DNA of 64,000 nucleotides from positions 62,001-126,000 of the forward strand of contig NZ_JAAONZ010000016.1 in assembly GCF_011602365.1 (NCBI RefSeq), read 5' to 3'. The first letter of the stretch is position 1. Every line of letters starts with the position of its first letter. The notes under the pieces were generated by a model that saw only the letters and a program-made list of their open reading frames with translations, was not told the origin of the DNA and did not search any database. Shown here piece after piece: positions 26,960-35,797 of this stretch. The stretch is from Pseudomaricurvus hydrocarbonicus. Its GTDB lineage: Bacteria > Pseudomonadota > Gammaproteobacteria > Pseudomonadales > Cellvibrionaceae. Position numbers and translations under genes: made by a program.

Positions 26960-27943
26960 TTATTTGGTGCACACCGCGATCTTCTGATCAATGGCGCCAA
27001 AAGGTTCACTGCCATCGGGCAAGCTCGCCGAAATTCGAACCTGGTCACCGAACTTCATAAAACCGGTACGAATTTCACCGTACTGAATGACATCAATAGC
27101 GCGTCGCTCGGAAATGCAGGCCGAGCCGACACTGCGATCCGAATTGGAGACGGTGCCTGACCCAAGCACTGTGCCGGCACTTAAGCGTCGCGTCAGCGCA
27201 GCGTGGGCAATCAGTTCGTGAAAACCAAAGTGCATGGCGCCGCCATTGGGGTGACCAAACCACTCACCATTCCAGCTCACATGCAACGGCAAGTGAACCC
27301 GACCATCGCGCCACGCATCCCCCAGCTCATCGGGGGTAATGGCAACGGCGGCAAAACTGGTGGACGGTTTGGCCTGCACAAAACCAAAGCCAGTTTGCAT
27401 TTCCCGCGGGGCCATAGTGCGCAGGCTGACATCGTTCACCATGGTGATCAGACGCACGTGCTCCAGGGCCCGATCGGCGGGTGTGCCCATCGGCACTTCG
27501 TCGACGATCACAGCGAACTCGCCTTCAAAATCGATACCGTGCTCTTCGGCAGGCAACACGATGTCATCATTCGGACCCCGGAAATCGTCCCCCGCCCCCT
27601 GGTAAATCAACGGGATGATGTCGGCGTCTTTGATGGGGGCGTGATTAAACGCCTGCTGCATCAGGTCACCGTGGCTTAAAAAGAGTGACCCATCCAGCCA
27701 CTGCCAGGCACGCGGCAACGGAGCTGCCGCCTGGGTGGTGTCAAATTCAAACACGCCATCCAGAGTGTTGACGTTTATGGCTTGTTCCAGTTCACGCAGG
27801 GCGGGCTCGACGTCCTGCCAGCGTTCAATCGCTTGCTGCATGGTTGGTGCGATATGGGACACATCTACAGCCTTGGTCAGGTCGCGAGATACCAGCACCA
27901 AACGACCGTCGGGTGTCTGATTCTTCAGGGTAGCGAGCTTCAT
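26960..27943 (-). CDS. Fumarylacetoacetate hydrolase (FAH) family protein
   Basis: 327 residues. The FAH fold is clear: DFEGEFAVIVDE with the acidic metal ligands, MVNDVSLRTMAPREMQ, FVQAKPSTSFA and GSGTVSNSD. Members cleave C-C bonds of acylpyruvates, for example fumarylacetoacetate or fumarylpyruvate. It is the first gene of the minus-strand aromatic block (FAH, dioxygenase, Rieske, monooxygenase, GST) and diverges from a LysR gene, which probably controls the block through the palindromes at 28064-28095. Confidence 0.92.
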   Translation of the reverse strand: MKLATLKNQTPDGRLVLVSRDLTKAVDVSHIAPTMQQAIERWQDVEPALRELEQAINVNTLDGVFEFDTTQAAAPLPRAWQWLDGSLFLSHGDLMQQAFNHAPIKDADIIPLIYQGAGDDFRGPNDDIVLPAEEHGIDFEGEFAVIVDEVPMGTPADRALEHVRLITMVNDVSLRTMAPREMQTGFGFVQAKPSTSFAAVAITPDELGDAWRDGRVHLPLHVSWNGEWFGHPNGGAMHFGFHELIAHAALTRRLSAGTVLGSGTVSNSDRSVGSACISERRAIDVIQYGEIRTGFMKFGDQVRISASLPDGSEPFGAIDQKIAVCTK

Positions 27944-28063
27944 TATGGGTACCTGAATTTATGTTTTTTATAAGTGTTGGAAGAAACGTTACTGTATACC
28001 GGCTCTCTCCGGTGTATGCAGAAAAGACTACGTCGAACAGAAGTCTTTTAAAAATCACTTATT

Positions 28064-28095
28064 GCGATACGATGTATCGCCTATCGTGATACATC
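28064..28095. promoter_or_regulatory. Overlapping palindromes in the FAH/LysR divergent promoter
   Basis: GCGATAC-GAT-GTATCGC (28064-28080) is a perfect 7+7 palindrome. It overlaps a second pair, GATGTATC (28071-28078) and GATACATC (28088-28095). Two staggered dyads of ATAC...GTAT type fit LysR-family activation and repression sites (T-N11-A style). They lie 121 bp upstream of FAH and 145 bp upstream of lysR. Confidence 0.65.
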
Positions 28096-28239
28096 AGCCG
28101 CAAGGCACTAGATGGCTCAAAAGGGCGTCAATGGGTGAAACAGCTATAGTTGACATACCGATAGGTTCGATAGAAAGTATTGGGGAAAATGATAATTAAA
28201 CTGCCGGATACCGGCAAAGTACCCTAGAGAGCGGATCCG

Positions 28240-29145
28240 ATGCGTTTTGAACACCTTGACCTGAATCTGTTGGTAGCACTGGATGTGCTCCTGGATGAGT
28301 GCAATATCACCCGCGCCGCTGAGCGACTGAACATGACTCAGTCAGCCACCAGTGGGGTGTTGCGACGGTTGCGAACCTTCTTTGACGATGAGCTGCTGGT
28401 GCAGGTGGGCCGCAAAATGCAGCCCACCCCTTATGCGCTGGAGCTGCAGGAGCCGGTGCGGGAAGTGATGCTGAAGATTCGTTCCAGCATCATCACCAAG
28501 CGCACCTTTGATCCGTCCACCAGTAAGCGTCACTTTCGGCTGATCAGTGCCGATTTCATTATCACGGTCTTGTTGCGGGATGTGCTGCGCTCCATGCAGG
28601 AGGAGGCCCCGGGATTGACCTTCGAGATCCTGAGTCCTTTCACTGGAAATGAATTGCGGCTGGAACGGGGCGAAGTGGATTTAATGCTGGTTCCCAAACG
28701 TTACACCGTGGAGGGACATCCCTCCGAATTGCTGTTTGAGGAAGAGCACGTGTGCGTGGTGTGCGGAAAAAACAGCCAGGTCGGCGAACAAATCAGCTTT
28801 GAGCAGTACATCGAGATGGGACACGTCTCGGTAGGGTTTGGCAGCAGTCGCCAGCTCAGCATCGAGGACTGGTTTATGAAGCAGTACGACGTTCAGCGCC
28901 GTATTGAGGTGATTACCAGCGATTTCAACACCTTGCCACAACTGGTGCTGGGCACCAACAGAATCGCCACCATGCACAAGCGCCTGGCCGAGTATTACGC
29001 GCAATATCTCCCTATCCGCCTGCTGCCCACGCCAGTGGAATTGCCCACCATGCAAGAGCATATTCAGTGGCACCGGGCAATGGAGAATGATCCACTGCAT
29101 CGCTGGGTGCGGGAGAAGATACAGAAGGTAGCCGCTGAGCTGTAA
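28240..29145 (+). CDS. LysR-family transcriptional regulator
   Basis: 301 residues. The N-terminal winged helix-turn-helix (LDLNLLVALDVLLDE, ITRAAERLNMTQSATSGVLR) is of the NodD/LinR-like LysR group. The effector-binding domain covers about 90-300. A Shine-Dalgarno-like GCGGAT precedes the ATG. It diverges from the FAH operon and is therefore its probable inducer-responsive activator; the effector would be an aromatic intermediate (inferred). Confidence 0.93.
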   Translation: MRFEHLDLNLLVALDVLLDECNITRAAERLNMTQSATSGVLRRLRTFFDDELLVQVGRKMQPTPYALELQEPVREVMLKIRSSIITKRTFDPSTSKRHFRLISADFIITVLLRDVLRSMQEEAPGLTFEILSPFTGNELRLERGEVDLMLVPKRYTVEGHPSELLFEEEHVCVVCGKNSQVGEQISFEQYIEMGHVSVGFGSSRQLSIEDWFMKQYDVQRRIEVITSDFNTLPQLVLGTNRIATMHKRLAEYYAQYLPIRLLPTPVELPTMQEHIQWHRAMENDPLHRWVREKIQKVAAEL

Positions 29146-29231
29146 TAAGTGAAGATGACTGTCTAAATCCCACCCTTTTGCTTGCCCCTCACCTCAGGCC
29201 AAAGTAAAATTCTAATTCGTAACACTGCCTG

Positions 29232-29957
29232 ATGCTTAATAGCGATATTCCGGGCAGAAAGAGCCTAACTGACAGCAAAAGACCCTCTATGAGACAAACC
29301 AAAAAAAGCGGCGACCGTTTCGCTAAGGAACCCAAGCAAACCCGTAGCCGAGAATCTCTGGAGCGTTTACTGACATCAGCCGCCAAGTTGTTAACGGAAA
29401 AAAAATACTCCGACTTCACCCTGCAAGAGGTCAGCAAAGTTTCCAACGTGTCTATCGGCTCCATTTACAACCGCTTTAAGGGCAAAGACGACCTTGTGCG
29501 GCAAATTCAACAGCGTGAAGTTGAACGGATGGATATCGATTCGGCCGTTATGATTAACAATCTTCGACGTCAGCAGCTTCCGCTCCGCCAGCTTATGCCC
29601 GCCGTAGTGCATGGTTTTGCAGAGTTTTTGCGCAAATACCGTGGCATTCTGCGCGCATTGATGGAAATTGCTATCGTCGATGAGGTCGTGGCAGATACTG
29701 GCCGCAAGCACTCCGTCCAAAATATCGGGGATTATGAAAAGCTTCTGCTGGAATGTAGGGACGAAATTACCCAGCCTAATCCGGAGCGAGCCGTCAATTT
29801 TGTTTTCAGGTTGGTTTATGCCTCGCTGTCTCGCTATTTAGGTCTGGGTACCGTGGATGAATCCCTTGAGGAAGGAGACTGGGAGACCCTTCTGGACGAC
29901 CTCAGTGATGTTTCTTTGCACTACCTGCTGGGCAATCCAGATCAAATCCGGGAGTGA
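29232..29957 (+). CDS. TetR-family transcriptional regulator
   Basis: Up to 241 residues (start at 29232 or at the internal ATG 29289). The TetR helix-turn-helix is visible at about 36-90: LQEVSKVSNVSIGSIYNRFKGKDDLV. The C-terminal ligand domain is unassigned. It stands between lysR and an MFS transporter on the same strand; control of the transporter 180 bp downstream is likely. Confidence 0.88.
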   Translation: MLNSDIPGRKSLTDSKRPSMRQTKKSGDRFAKEPKQTRSRESLERLLTSAAKLLTEKKYSDFTLQEVSKVSNVSIGSIYNRFKGKDDLVRQIQQREVERMDIDSAVMINNLRRQQLPLRQLMPAVVHGFAEFLRKYRGILRALMEIAIVDEVVADTGRKHSVQNIGDYEKLLLECRDEITQPNPERAVNFVFRLVYASLSRYLGLGTVDESLEEGDWETLLDDLSDVSLHYLLGNPDQIRE

Positions 29958-30138
29958 GCCCTGACCGGCTCGCCCACTTGATTATCTTTTTCTCGCCCGC
30001 CTCAGCCCTATACTCTCGTAAAATTAATTTGACTCTTGGTTCCAGTTAGGTAATCCTTCGCTCAAATAATGGAACATAAATTCTAATTAAGATTGGTTCC
30101 TTGAAGTCCGAAGTCTTACTCTCAATCAGGTATGTCTT

Positions 30139-31359
30139 ATGAGCCAACCCAAAACTGCCGGCACGGCACAAGGTATTGTCTGCGCCCTGCTGCCGCTCTT
30201 CGCCATGTTAGGCGCGGTGTTAATTGCCCCAATTTTAGGGGTTATGAGTCAACATTTTAGTGACACCCCGAACTCTCAGGTGCTCGTCCCCTTATTATTA
30301 ACAGCGCCGGCATTATGCCTTGCCCTTTTATCTCCACTGGCAGGGATGCTGGGCAATCGAATCGGCTATCGCCCTGTGATACTGGTGTCACTCACTTTCT
30401 ACGGCATAACCGGGGTTGCCCCGATTTTTCTCGAGTCCCTGCACGCGATCCTGATCAGCCGCCTGCTGGTAGGTATCGCTGAGGCTGGCATCGTGACGTG
30501 CTGCATGGCGATCATGTCGCATTATTTTACCGGTGATGACCGGCAGAAATGGTTCACAATTACCAATATTGCCATGCCTTGGGCCGGCGCTGTGGTTATT
30601 GCGGGTACTGGTATGCTGGGTAGTATGGATTGGCGGTTGACGTTTGCTTCGTACGGTCTCAGCTTATTGGTGTTGGTTGCCGCCGTCATTTACCTGTTTG
30701 AACCGGTTATTGAGCGCGAGCCTTCGACTCCGGCGGCTACCGCTGACAAAACCAACTTTCCCGGTTGGCCTGTTACGTTGCGTATCGTCCTTATTGCTAT
30801 TACCGGGTCCGTTGCGTTCTATATCGCACCGGTAAAACTGGCGTTTCTCCTGCAAGACCAAGGTGTGAATTCACCGTCTGTGAATGCCAATATCATGGCT
30901 TTAGGCCTAGTTGTTGGGGGTCCATCGGGTGCGGTGCTGGCTCGTTTACTGAAGCACAGGAATGTGGGCACTGTGCTGGCTATGGCAATGGGAACCATGA
31001 CTGCCGGTCTCGCCATCATGGCGCTGGGCAATAACGCCATCACCATTGGCGCAGGTACCGTCATACAGCAAATGGGGGGGGGTATGATGTTAGTGACCGC
31101 CATGACCTATGTGATGAGTCTGGCTCAGCCCAACCAACGAGGAACTTTTTCCGGGATTTGGTGGTTTACTTACACCATGGCTAATTTTGTCACACCGCTG
31201 CTGATGTCAGCCCTGTTGTTCCTTACCGATTCTCACAGTGCATCGGTACTGGCTGCTGGAGGTTTGATCATAGTGGTGTGTCTGTGGTTACTCACTGCGA
31301 ATGCTTTCCGCCGCCAGATTGTGGAACAAGGAGGCGTGCTAGAGATGGGCGGGCATTAA
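30139..31359 (+). CDS. MFS transporter
   Basis: 406 residues, about 12 hydrophobic helices, with the loop 2-3 motif GNRIGYRPV of major facilitator proteins and a central basic loop near residue 200. Inner-membrane carrier for a small molecule. The position after LysR and TetR genes of an aromatic block suggests uptake or efflux of an aromatic acid. An IS256-type remnant begins about 20 bp after its stop codon. Confidence 0.88.
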   Translation: MSQPKTAGTAQGIVCALLPLFAMLGAVLIAPILGVMSQHFSDTPNSQVLVPLLLTAPALCLALLSPLAGMLGNRIGYRPVILVSLTFYGITGVAPIFLESLHAILISRLLVGIAEAGIVTCCMAIMSHYFTGDDRQKWFTITNIAMPWAGAVVIAGTGMLGSMDWRLTFASYGLSLLVLVAAVIYLFEPVIEREPSTPAATADKTNFPGWPVTLRIVLIAITGSVAFYIAPVKLAFLLQDQGVNSPSVNANIMALGLVVGGPSGAVLARLLKHRNVGTVLAMAMGTMTAGLAIMALGNNAITIGAGTVIQQMGGGMMLVTAMTYVMSLAQPNQRGTFSGIWWFTYTMANFVTPLLMSALLFLTDSHSASVLAAGGLIIVVCLWLLTANAFRRQIVEQGGVLEMGGH

Positions 31360-31374
31360 ACTGAACTTCGCCTG

Positions 31375-32261
31375 GACAGAGGGTGTAACTAATTCTGTGT
31401 AACCGCCGGAGTTGAACGTAATCGCTGATGCGTTCCTCGAACTCGATCATAAATCGGTTCAATGCAGACTTCCATTTCGAATCGGCATGGTCCATTTCTT
31501 CGACGCGTCCATGACAGTGGGGTAGACCGCTTTCCGGGCTGAATCGTACGTTGGGAACAACTTTCGCTGCGGATGACGCTGTTTAAGGATGCGATCGCGT
31601 TGATGGTGCAGATCGACGCCTTTCGGGTATCGGCGGGATAGCGGAATAACGTTCTCAGGTTAGACCAGTGGTTACGCTAAAAGCAGCTGATATGGGGGGA
31701 TTTCTCGTTCCAGCGGCCAGCGAACTCGTCCAGTGCCTGTAGAGCCTCTTCCTCCGCGGCTGACTGGTAGATACGCTTCAGATCACTGTCACGGACTTGC
31801 AGTCCTTCCACGGCACATACTTCATCGAGTTGCGTACCATGTGGAATTATGCAGAGCTGAATCTGCGCTTGTGGGTAAACCGCGCTGATAACGTCAGGGA
31901 AGTCCTTGAGCTCGTCCACACAGGCGATCAGAATATCCTTCACGCCGCAATTCTGGAGCTCAATGAGCACGCCCAGCCAGAACTTGGCACCCTTATTCTA
32001 GGAGAGCCACATGCCCAACAGCTATTTCTGGCCTTCCAGATGACGCCCAGAGCCTGGTAGATTGCCTTGTTGATCACCTGCTTGTCCTGCCGAACTTTAC
32101 CACGATACAGTCCAGGTAGACGATGGGGTAGACCGGGTCCAGAGGGCGTGACTGCCACTCCACTACCTAGCCGATAACGGCTTCTGTCATCTTGGAAATC
32201 AGGGGAGGGGTGAGCTGTCGGCGTCGTACACTTCCTTGAAAGTGGTGTCAACTATCCTGCC
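31375..32261 (-). mobile_element. Remnant of an IS256-family insertion sequence (broken transposase)
   Basis: On the minus strand, in shifting frames, the transposase reads [81 protein letters not shown] and SALNRFMIEFEERI, all in the family order. In-frame stops and frameshifts break it, and the N-terminal part with the first DDE Asp region is lost. The right end near 31380-31401 (GGGTGTAACTAATTCTGTGT) looks like a terminal repeat; no left end was found. It has truncated the DUF1593 gene at 32262. Confidence 0.85.
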
Positions 32262-32438
32262 AGAGCGGGTGTATAGCAGAAGTCTTATTAAAGAATTGTT
32301 GTCATCCAGCTCAGGATCTGTTGTAACAATAGTTCTTATTTTTTGAGGTTTTTTGTTTTCCAGATCAGCCATTCCAACAGTACTAAAAAACAAAGTATTC
32401 AGCATCAAAAAACCAACGATACTCTTTGATATACTCAT
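32262..32438 (-). pseudogene. Truncated DUF1593 (nucleoside-hydrolase-like) gene, N-terminus only
   Basis: From the ATG at 32436-32438 comes a signal peptide (about 1-24, ending TVGMA), then QKIRTIVTTDPELDDNNSLI RLLLYTRS, the start of a DUF1593 domain with the Asp-rich loop. The frame then enters IS256 transposase sequence, so about 400 residues are missing. It follows the GH106 stop by 26 bp, so it was the last gene of that operon before the insertion. Confidence 0.85.
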
Positions 32439-32464
32439 ATTACTTCCCTCTCTTATATTTTTGA

Positions 32465-35400
32465 TCATAAACTACCACTGTGCTTTACCACTATGTTGAC
32501 TGGCCCTATCAATCCTGACGGTCTGAGTGGTGCGTCGGGAGAATACACCAGTGGCATATTATGGTGAGGAATTCCTTTTTCGGTATCGACTGCAACACCG
32601 ATCAACCGATTACTCCAAAGATTGCTGATTGTTATGGATAGCTGATTCTGCCCTGCCCTGACAAAGTCCGTGACATTCAGTGTGTAAGGCCATGTCCACA
32701 AGGTGCCTGCACTGTGACCATTGATACTGACATCAGCAATATCACCGATATTTGCAATTTCCAACAACAGCTGCTGGCTTTTATTCACATCATTTTGTGT
32801 CAACATAAACTGGTTGTGATAATGAGTAACCCCGCTAAAGTATTTAAGACGTTCATCATCAAACCGAGACAGGGACTTCAGTTTATTCAGCGTCAGGGAA
32901 ATTTCAGGCCCATAATGGGCATCTGTCGAAAATTGCCAATCCGATATCAATGGAATAGTCTTTTGGACAACGGAAATGTCTGAGTCAACTTGTAGTGAAG
33001 GTTTCTGCGCTTCATTCAACACCAGGAATACAGATTCATGAGGCGCAAGGTTAAGCGAGACCTTAACTTCTTCATCCGTTGATACCCAGTCAGGTGTCGA
33101 TCTTACTCCACTCATGGGATACCAAAGCTCCGGATTTACTCCTTTTTTAGCCAGAGTCAGCTGTCCCGTCAACGGTTGATTCAAACTGTTCACCAAAAAC
33201 ATAATCGTGCGGTCATCAATCTCCCGTGCCTGCCCCCAGAGTGATGCGCGCTGTGGTGCTGCCGCACCGGACGAATTGACATCAAAATGCCATTGCGGAG
33301 AGATGCCCAGTTGGGAGATAGCCTGACTGGCGGATAGACTCTCGTGAACATTTGGCAGCGCCCATAACTGCTGTATGGCTTGTTGGACCTTTTGCGGGTC
33401 ATCCGCAAGCGAGGGGCTGGCCATAGGTTTGGCCCCTGTGATAACGACGCCTTGCCGAGCAATGGCTAACAATTTTTGTAATGTGGACAGAGTCATAAAA
33501 CGGCTGGATCCACCCAGATACAAAAATCGATAGCTCCCCCCGCTGCGGTTGAACAAGACCGAATCTTTAACCTTGAGCTGTGACAGACCTTTAGCTGAAA
33601 TGAAATCATAATCGTAACCCGTGGGTATATTCGGAGTTTTATCACCAAACAAGGCCGTAACGGGTGCCTCTTCGCCAATAAAATAAGCAAAATCCGTAAC
33701 ACGATGACCCTGCTGCAGCAAAGTTTGAGCCCGTGTCAAATAATCGACCCAGCCTTTTGCCTGGTCAGCCCAGGCCATATTGCGATTGAAATAATGCCCT
33801 AATAACGGCATCAGGCTCATGCCCGGAGTGTAAGTCTTACCCTCGGCTTGATGAACCGAGCTGTGCAGCATCAATCGATTGGCTCCCAGTATCATCGCCT
33901 GGTCGGCGGCAACCTTCAGCTCTTTGGGACCCACAGCCCAAGGATAACCAAATGTGGTCATTGCCTCGGTGGCGACAATCGGCTTGCCATACACATTGGC
34001 CACTGACGCTGCACCTTTGACATCCATCAAATAGGTCGCCTTGGGCTGGGTGCCCTCGGGGTAAAACCAGAAAGCACCCATGGGAACATCGGCGACTGAA
34101 CGCATATCCAGATCATTGCCCAATTGAGGACGATGATCCTCTAATGCTTCGGCGTAATAGGTGAGTCCATGCTTGCGCGCAAAGTCAGCGATGACCTGAT
34201 AGTGATTTTCTTGTAGCAGTTCTGCGATGGTCTGGCGAAAGTCCCACAAGAACCGATCCGTAGCTGCAGCGCTTTCTATGACCTCACCGGTCAGGCTCAC
34301 AAGCCAGAGCAAAGGGTCGTATCCATGAAGTCTCTGAAAGTCTTCAATGAAATTGTCGGTCCAGTTTTGCGGCCCTGATTCAATACTGTCACTGAGAAGG
34401 CCAGTGATTCCCTGTTGCAACTGCCCGTTGGAGTAATAATGTCGGGCGTATTGCTCCAGGTAAGCGGCCACTTTTTCTGCGGATAATTTATCGACCTCCA
34501 ACCCCGTCGCTTCCTCTGGTGCCGGGCCATTATGGTGGCCGGTCAAGGAGTAGCCCAGGCGAATGATTTTCCACTGCCCCGCTGGCGCTTCCCAATTCAA
34601 TCGTCCATCGACATCCATGAATGCAGTGACATCCTTAACCTGATTCAAAGAAGCCCCGGCTTTCACTCCGTCTTCAGTTGCCACCGCATAGTAATCCTCG
34701 GCAGCGGCAAAGCCCGCTTTCTCTTCCAGTGCATTGACTCTGGGGCTGGTGTGAAGCTTTACTTCAGAGATCGCATACTGCTCCAACTTGACTGGCATGG
34801 GCAGCTTCTTCGCACCTGTGGCATAGTGTAATGAAGCCATAAAGCCCGGCTTGTCACTGGGAGTCAGTAACACGCGGAAATACTTCGCGGTGACAGGTGT
34901 AAATGAAGCGCTGCGAACCAGTGATCTCGTAGGTTGCATCTCGGACACTGTTTTGAAGATTTTGCCATCGTGGCTGTACTGGAATTTGGCTGTTGGAGGC
35001 TGCCCAGTGCCAAATCCTCTGGGATCCGGTAAGCCCAGAGTCACCCCCTGTACTGTGATCGGCTCTACTGCGGATAACTGCAACCAGGCATTACCCTGCT
35101 CATCACTGGGTAGCGATTGTGCCGGCCAGAATGCCTTATCCTGCAAGGACTCAATATTCTCAACCTGTGCACTGGTGGTCATCTGCAACGGCGCTAGGTC
35201 CTGATTATTAACCGGGATTGCCAAGACCGCGATATCACGATAAAAATCGGCCACTGAATGAGCGTGTTCTCCCAAGCCTGCCAGAGGAATATCCTGATAA
35301 GGCCCAGCAACCGATGGTGGCCGGGGTACTGAAACCTGCAGGCGTTTGCCTCCCGTTACACGAACTTTTGACCACACCAGTTTTTTCATGGCATCTTCAA

Positions 35401-35797
35401 GTTTGACCCAGGGACCTCCGGTGGCACTCCAACCCGGCGATGTGGTAATGGCAAAATCCAGGCCCAGTGCATGGGCTTTGTCAGTAGTACTGGACAGCAC
35501 GTTTTGCCAGGCTTTCGAGCCATAAATAACACGTTTGTGTGCCGGTGCAGGTGTGCCCATCCCGGCTTCAAATAATTGTACGCCACCTATGCCAGTCTTA
35601 TGCAGCCATTCGAGATCGTTTATGGCCTCCTGTTCATTAATGGCACCATTGCGCCAATGCCACCAGACATGGGGTGCGGTGGAAGGTTGGGGGGTTGCAA
35701 ACTTTTGATACAAATCATCGGCAGTTGCAACCAGACCCATCATCAGCAAAAAGCCACCGGTGGCTGACACTAACACTGCTTTAATTGGAGTCATCAT
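32465..35797 (-). CDS. GH106-family alpha-L-rhamnosidase, exported
   Basis: 1110 residues from ATG 35795-35797. The open frame extends to 35914, but the first 39 codons overlap the MFS gene and lack family sequence, whereas MMTPIKAVLVSATGG starts a proper signal peptide ending VATA. GH106 hallmarks: PHVWWHWRNGAI near the N-terminus, GIGGVQLFEAGMG, LLSDSIESGPQNWTD and a C-terminal jelly-roll (about 960-1105). The enzyme removes terminal alpha-L-rhamnose, for example from flavonoid or polysaccharide glycosides. Its start overlaps the MFS stop as ATGA, so translation is coupled within a long minus-strand operon. Confidence 0.92.
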   Translation of the reverse strand: MMTPIKAVLVSATGGFLLMMGLVATADDLYQKFATPQPSTAPHVWWHWRNGAINEQEAINDLEWLHKTGIGGVQLFEAGMGTPAPAHKRVIYGSKAWQNVLSSTTDKAHALGLDFAITTSPGWSATGGPWVKLEDAMKKLVWSKVRVTGGKRLQVSVPRPPSVAGPYQDIPLAGLGEHAHSVADFYRDIAVLAIPVNNQDLAPLQMTTSAQVENIESLQDKAFWPAQSLPSDEQGNAWLQLSAVEPITVQGVTLGLPDPRGFGTGQPPTAKFQYSHDGKIFKTVSEMQPTRSLVRSASFTPVTAKYFRVLLTPSDKPGFMASLHYATGAKKLPMPVKLEQYAISEVKLHTSPRVNALEEKAGFAAAEDYYAVATEDGVKAGASLNQVKDVTAFMDVDGRLNWEAPAGQWKIIRLGYSLTGHHNGPAPEEATGLEVDKLSAEKVAAYLEQYARHYYSNGQLQQGITGLLSDSIESGPQNWTDNFIEDFQRLHGYDPLLWLVSLTGEVIESAAATDRFLWDFRQTIAELLQENHYQVIADFARKHGLTYYAEALEDHRPQLGNDLDMRSVADVPMGAFWFYPEGTQPKATYLMDVKGAASVANVYGKPIVATEAMTTFGYPWAVGPKELKVAADQAMILGANRLMLHSSVHQAEGKTYTPGMSLMPLLGHYFNRNMAWADQAKGWVDYLTRAQTLLQQGHRVTDFAYFIGEEAPVTALFGDKTPNIPTGYDYDFISAKGLSQLKVKDSVLFNRSGGSYRFLYLGGSSRFMTLSTLQKLLAIARQGVVITGAKPMASPSLADDPQKVQQAIQQLWALPNVHESLSASQAISQLGISPQWHFDVNSSGAAAPQRASLWGQAREIDDRTIMFLVNSLNQPLTGQLTLAKKGVNPELWYPMSGVRSTPDWVSTDEEVKVSLNLAPHESVFLVLNEAQKPSLQVDSDISVVQKTIPLISDWQFSTDAHYGPEISLTLNKLKSLSRFDDERLKYFSGVTHYHNQFMLTQNDVNKSQQLLLEIANIGDIADVSINGHSAGTLWTWPYTLNVTDFVRAGQNQLSITISNLWSNRLIGVAVDTEKGIPHHNMPLVYSPDAPLRPSGLIGPVNIVVKHSGSL

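Noticed and set aside
31797-32060. Plus-strand open frame opposite the IS256 remnant
   Set aside because: The minus strand of the same DNA encodes recognisable transposase segments; the plus frame is its shadow.
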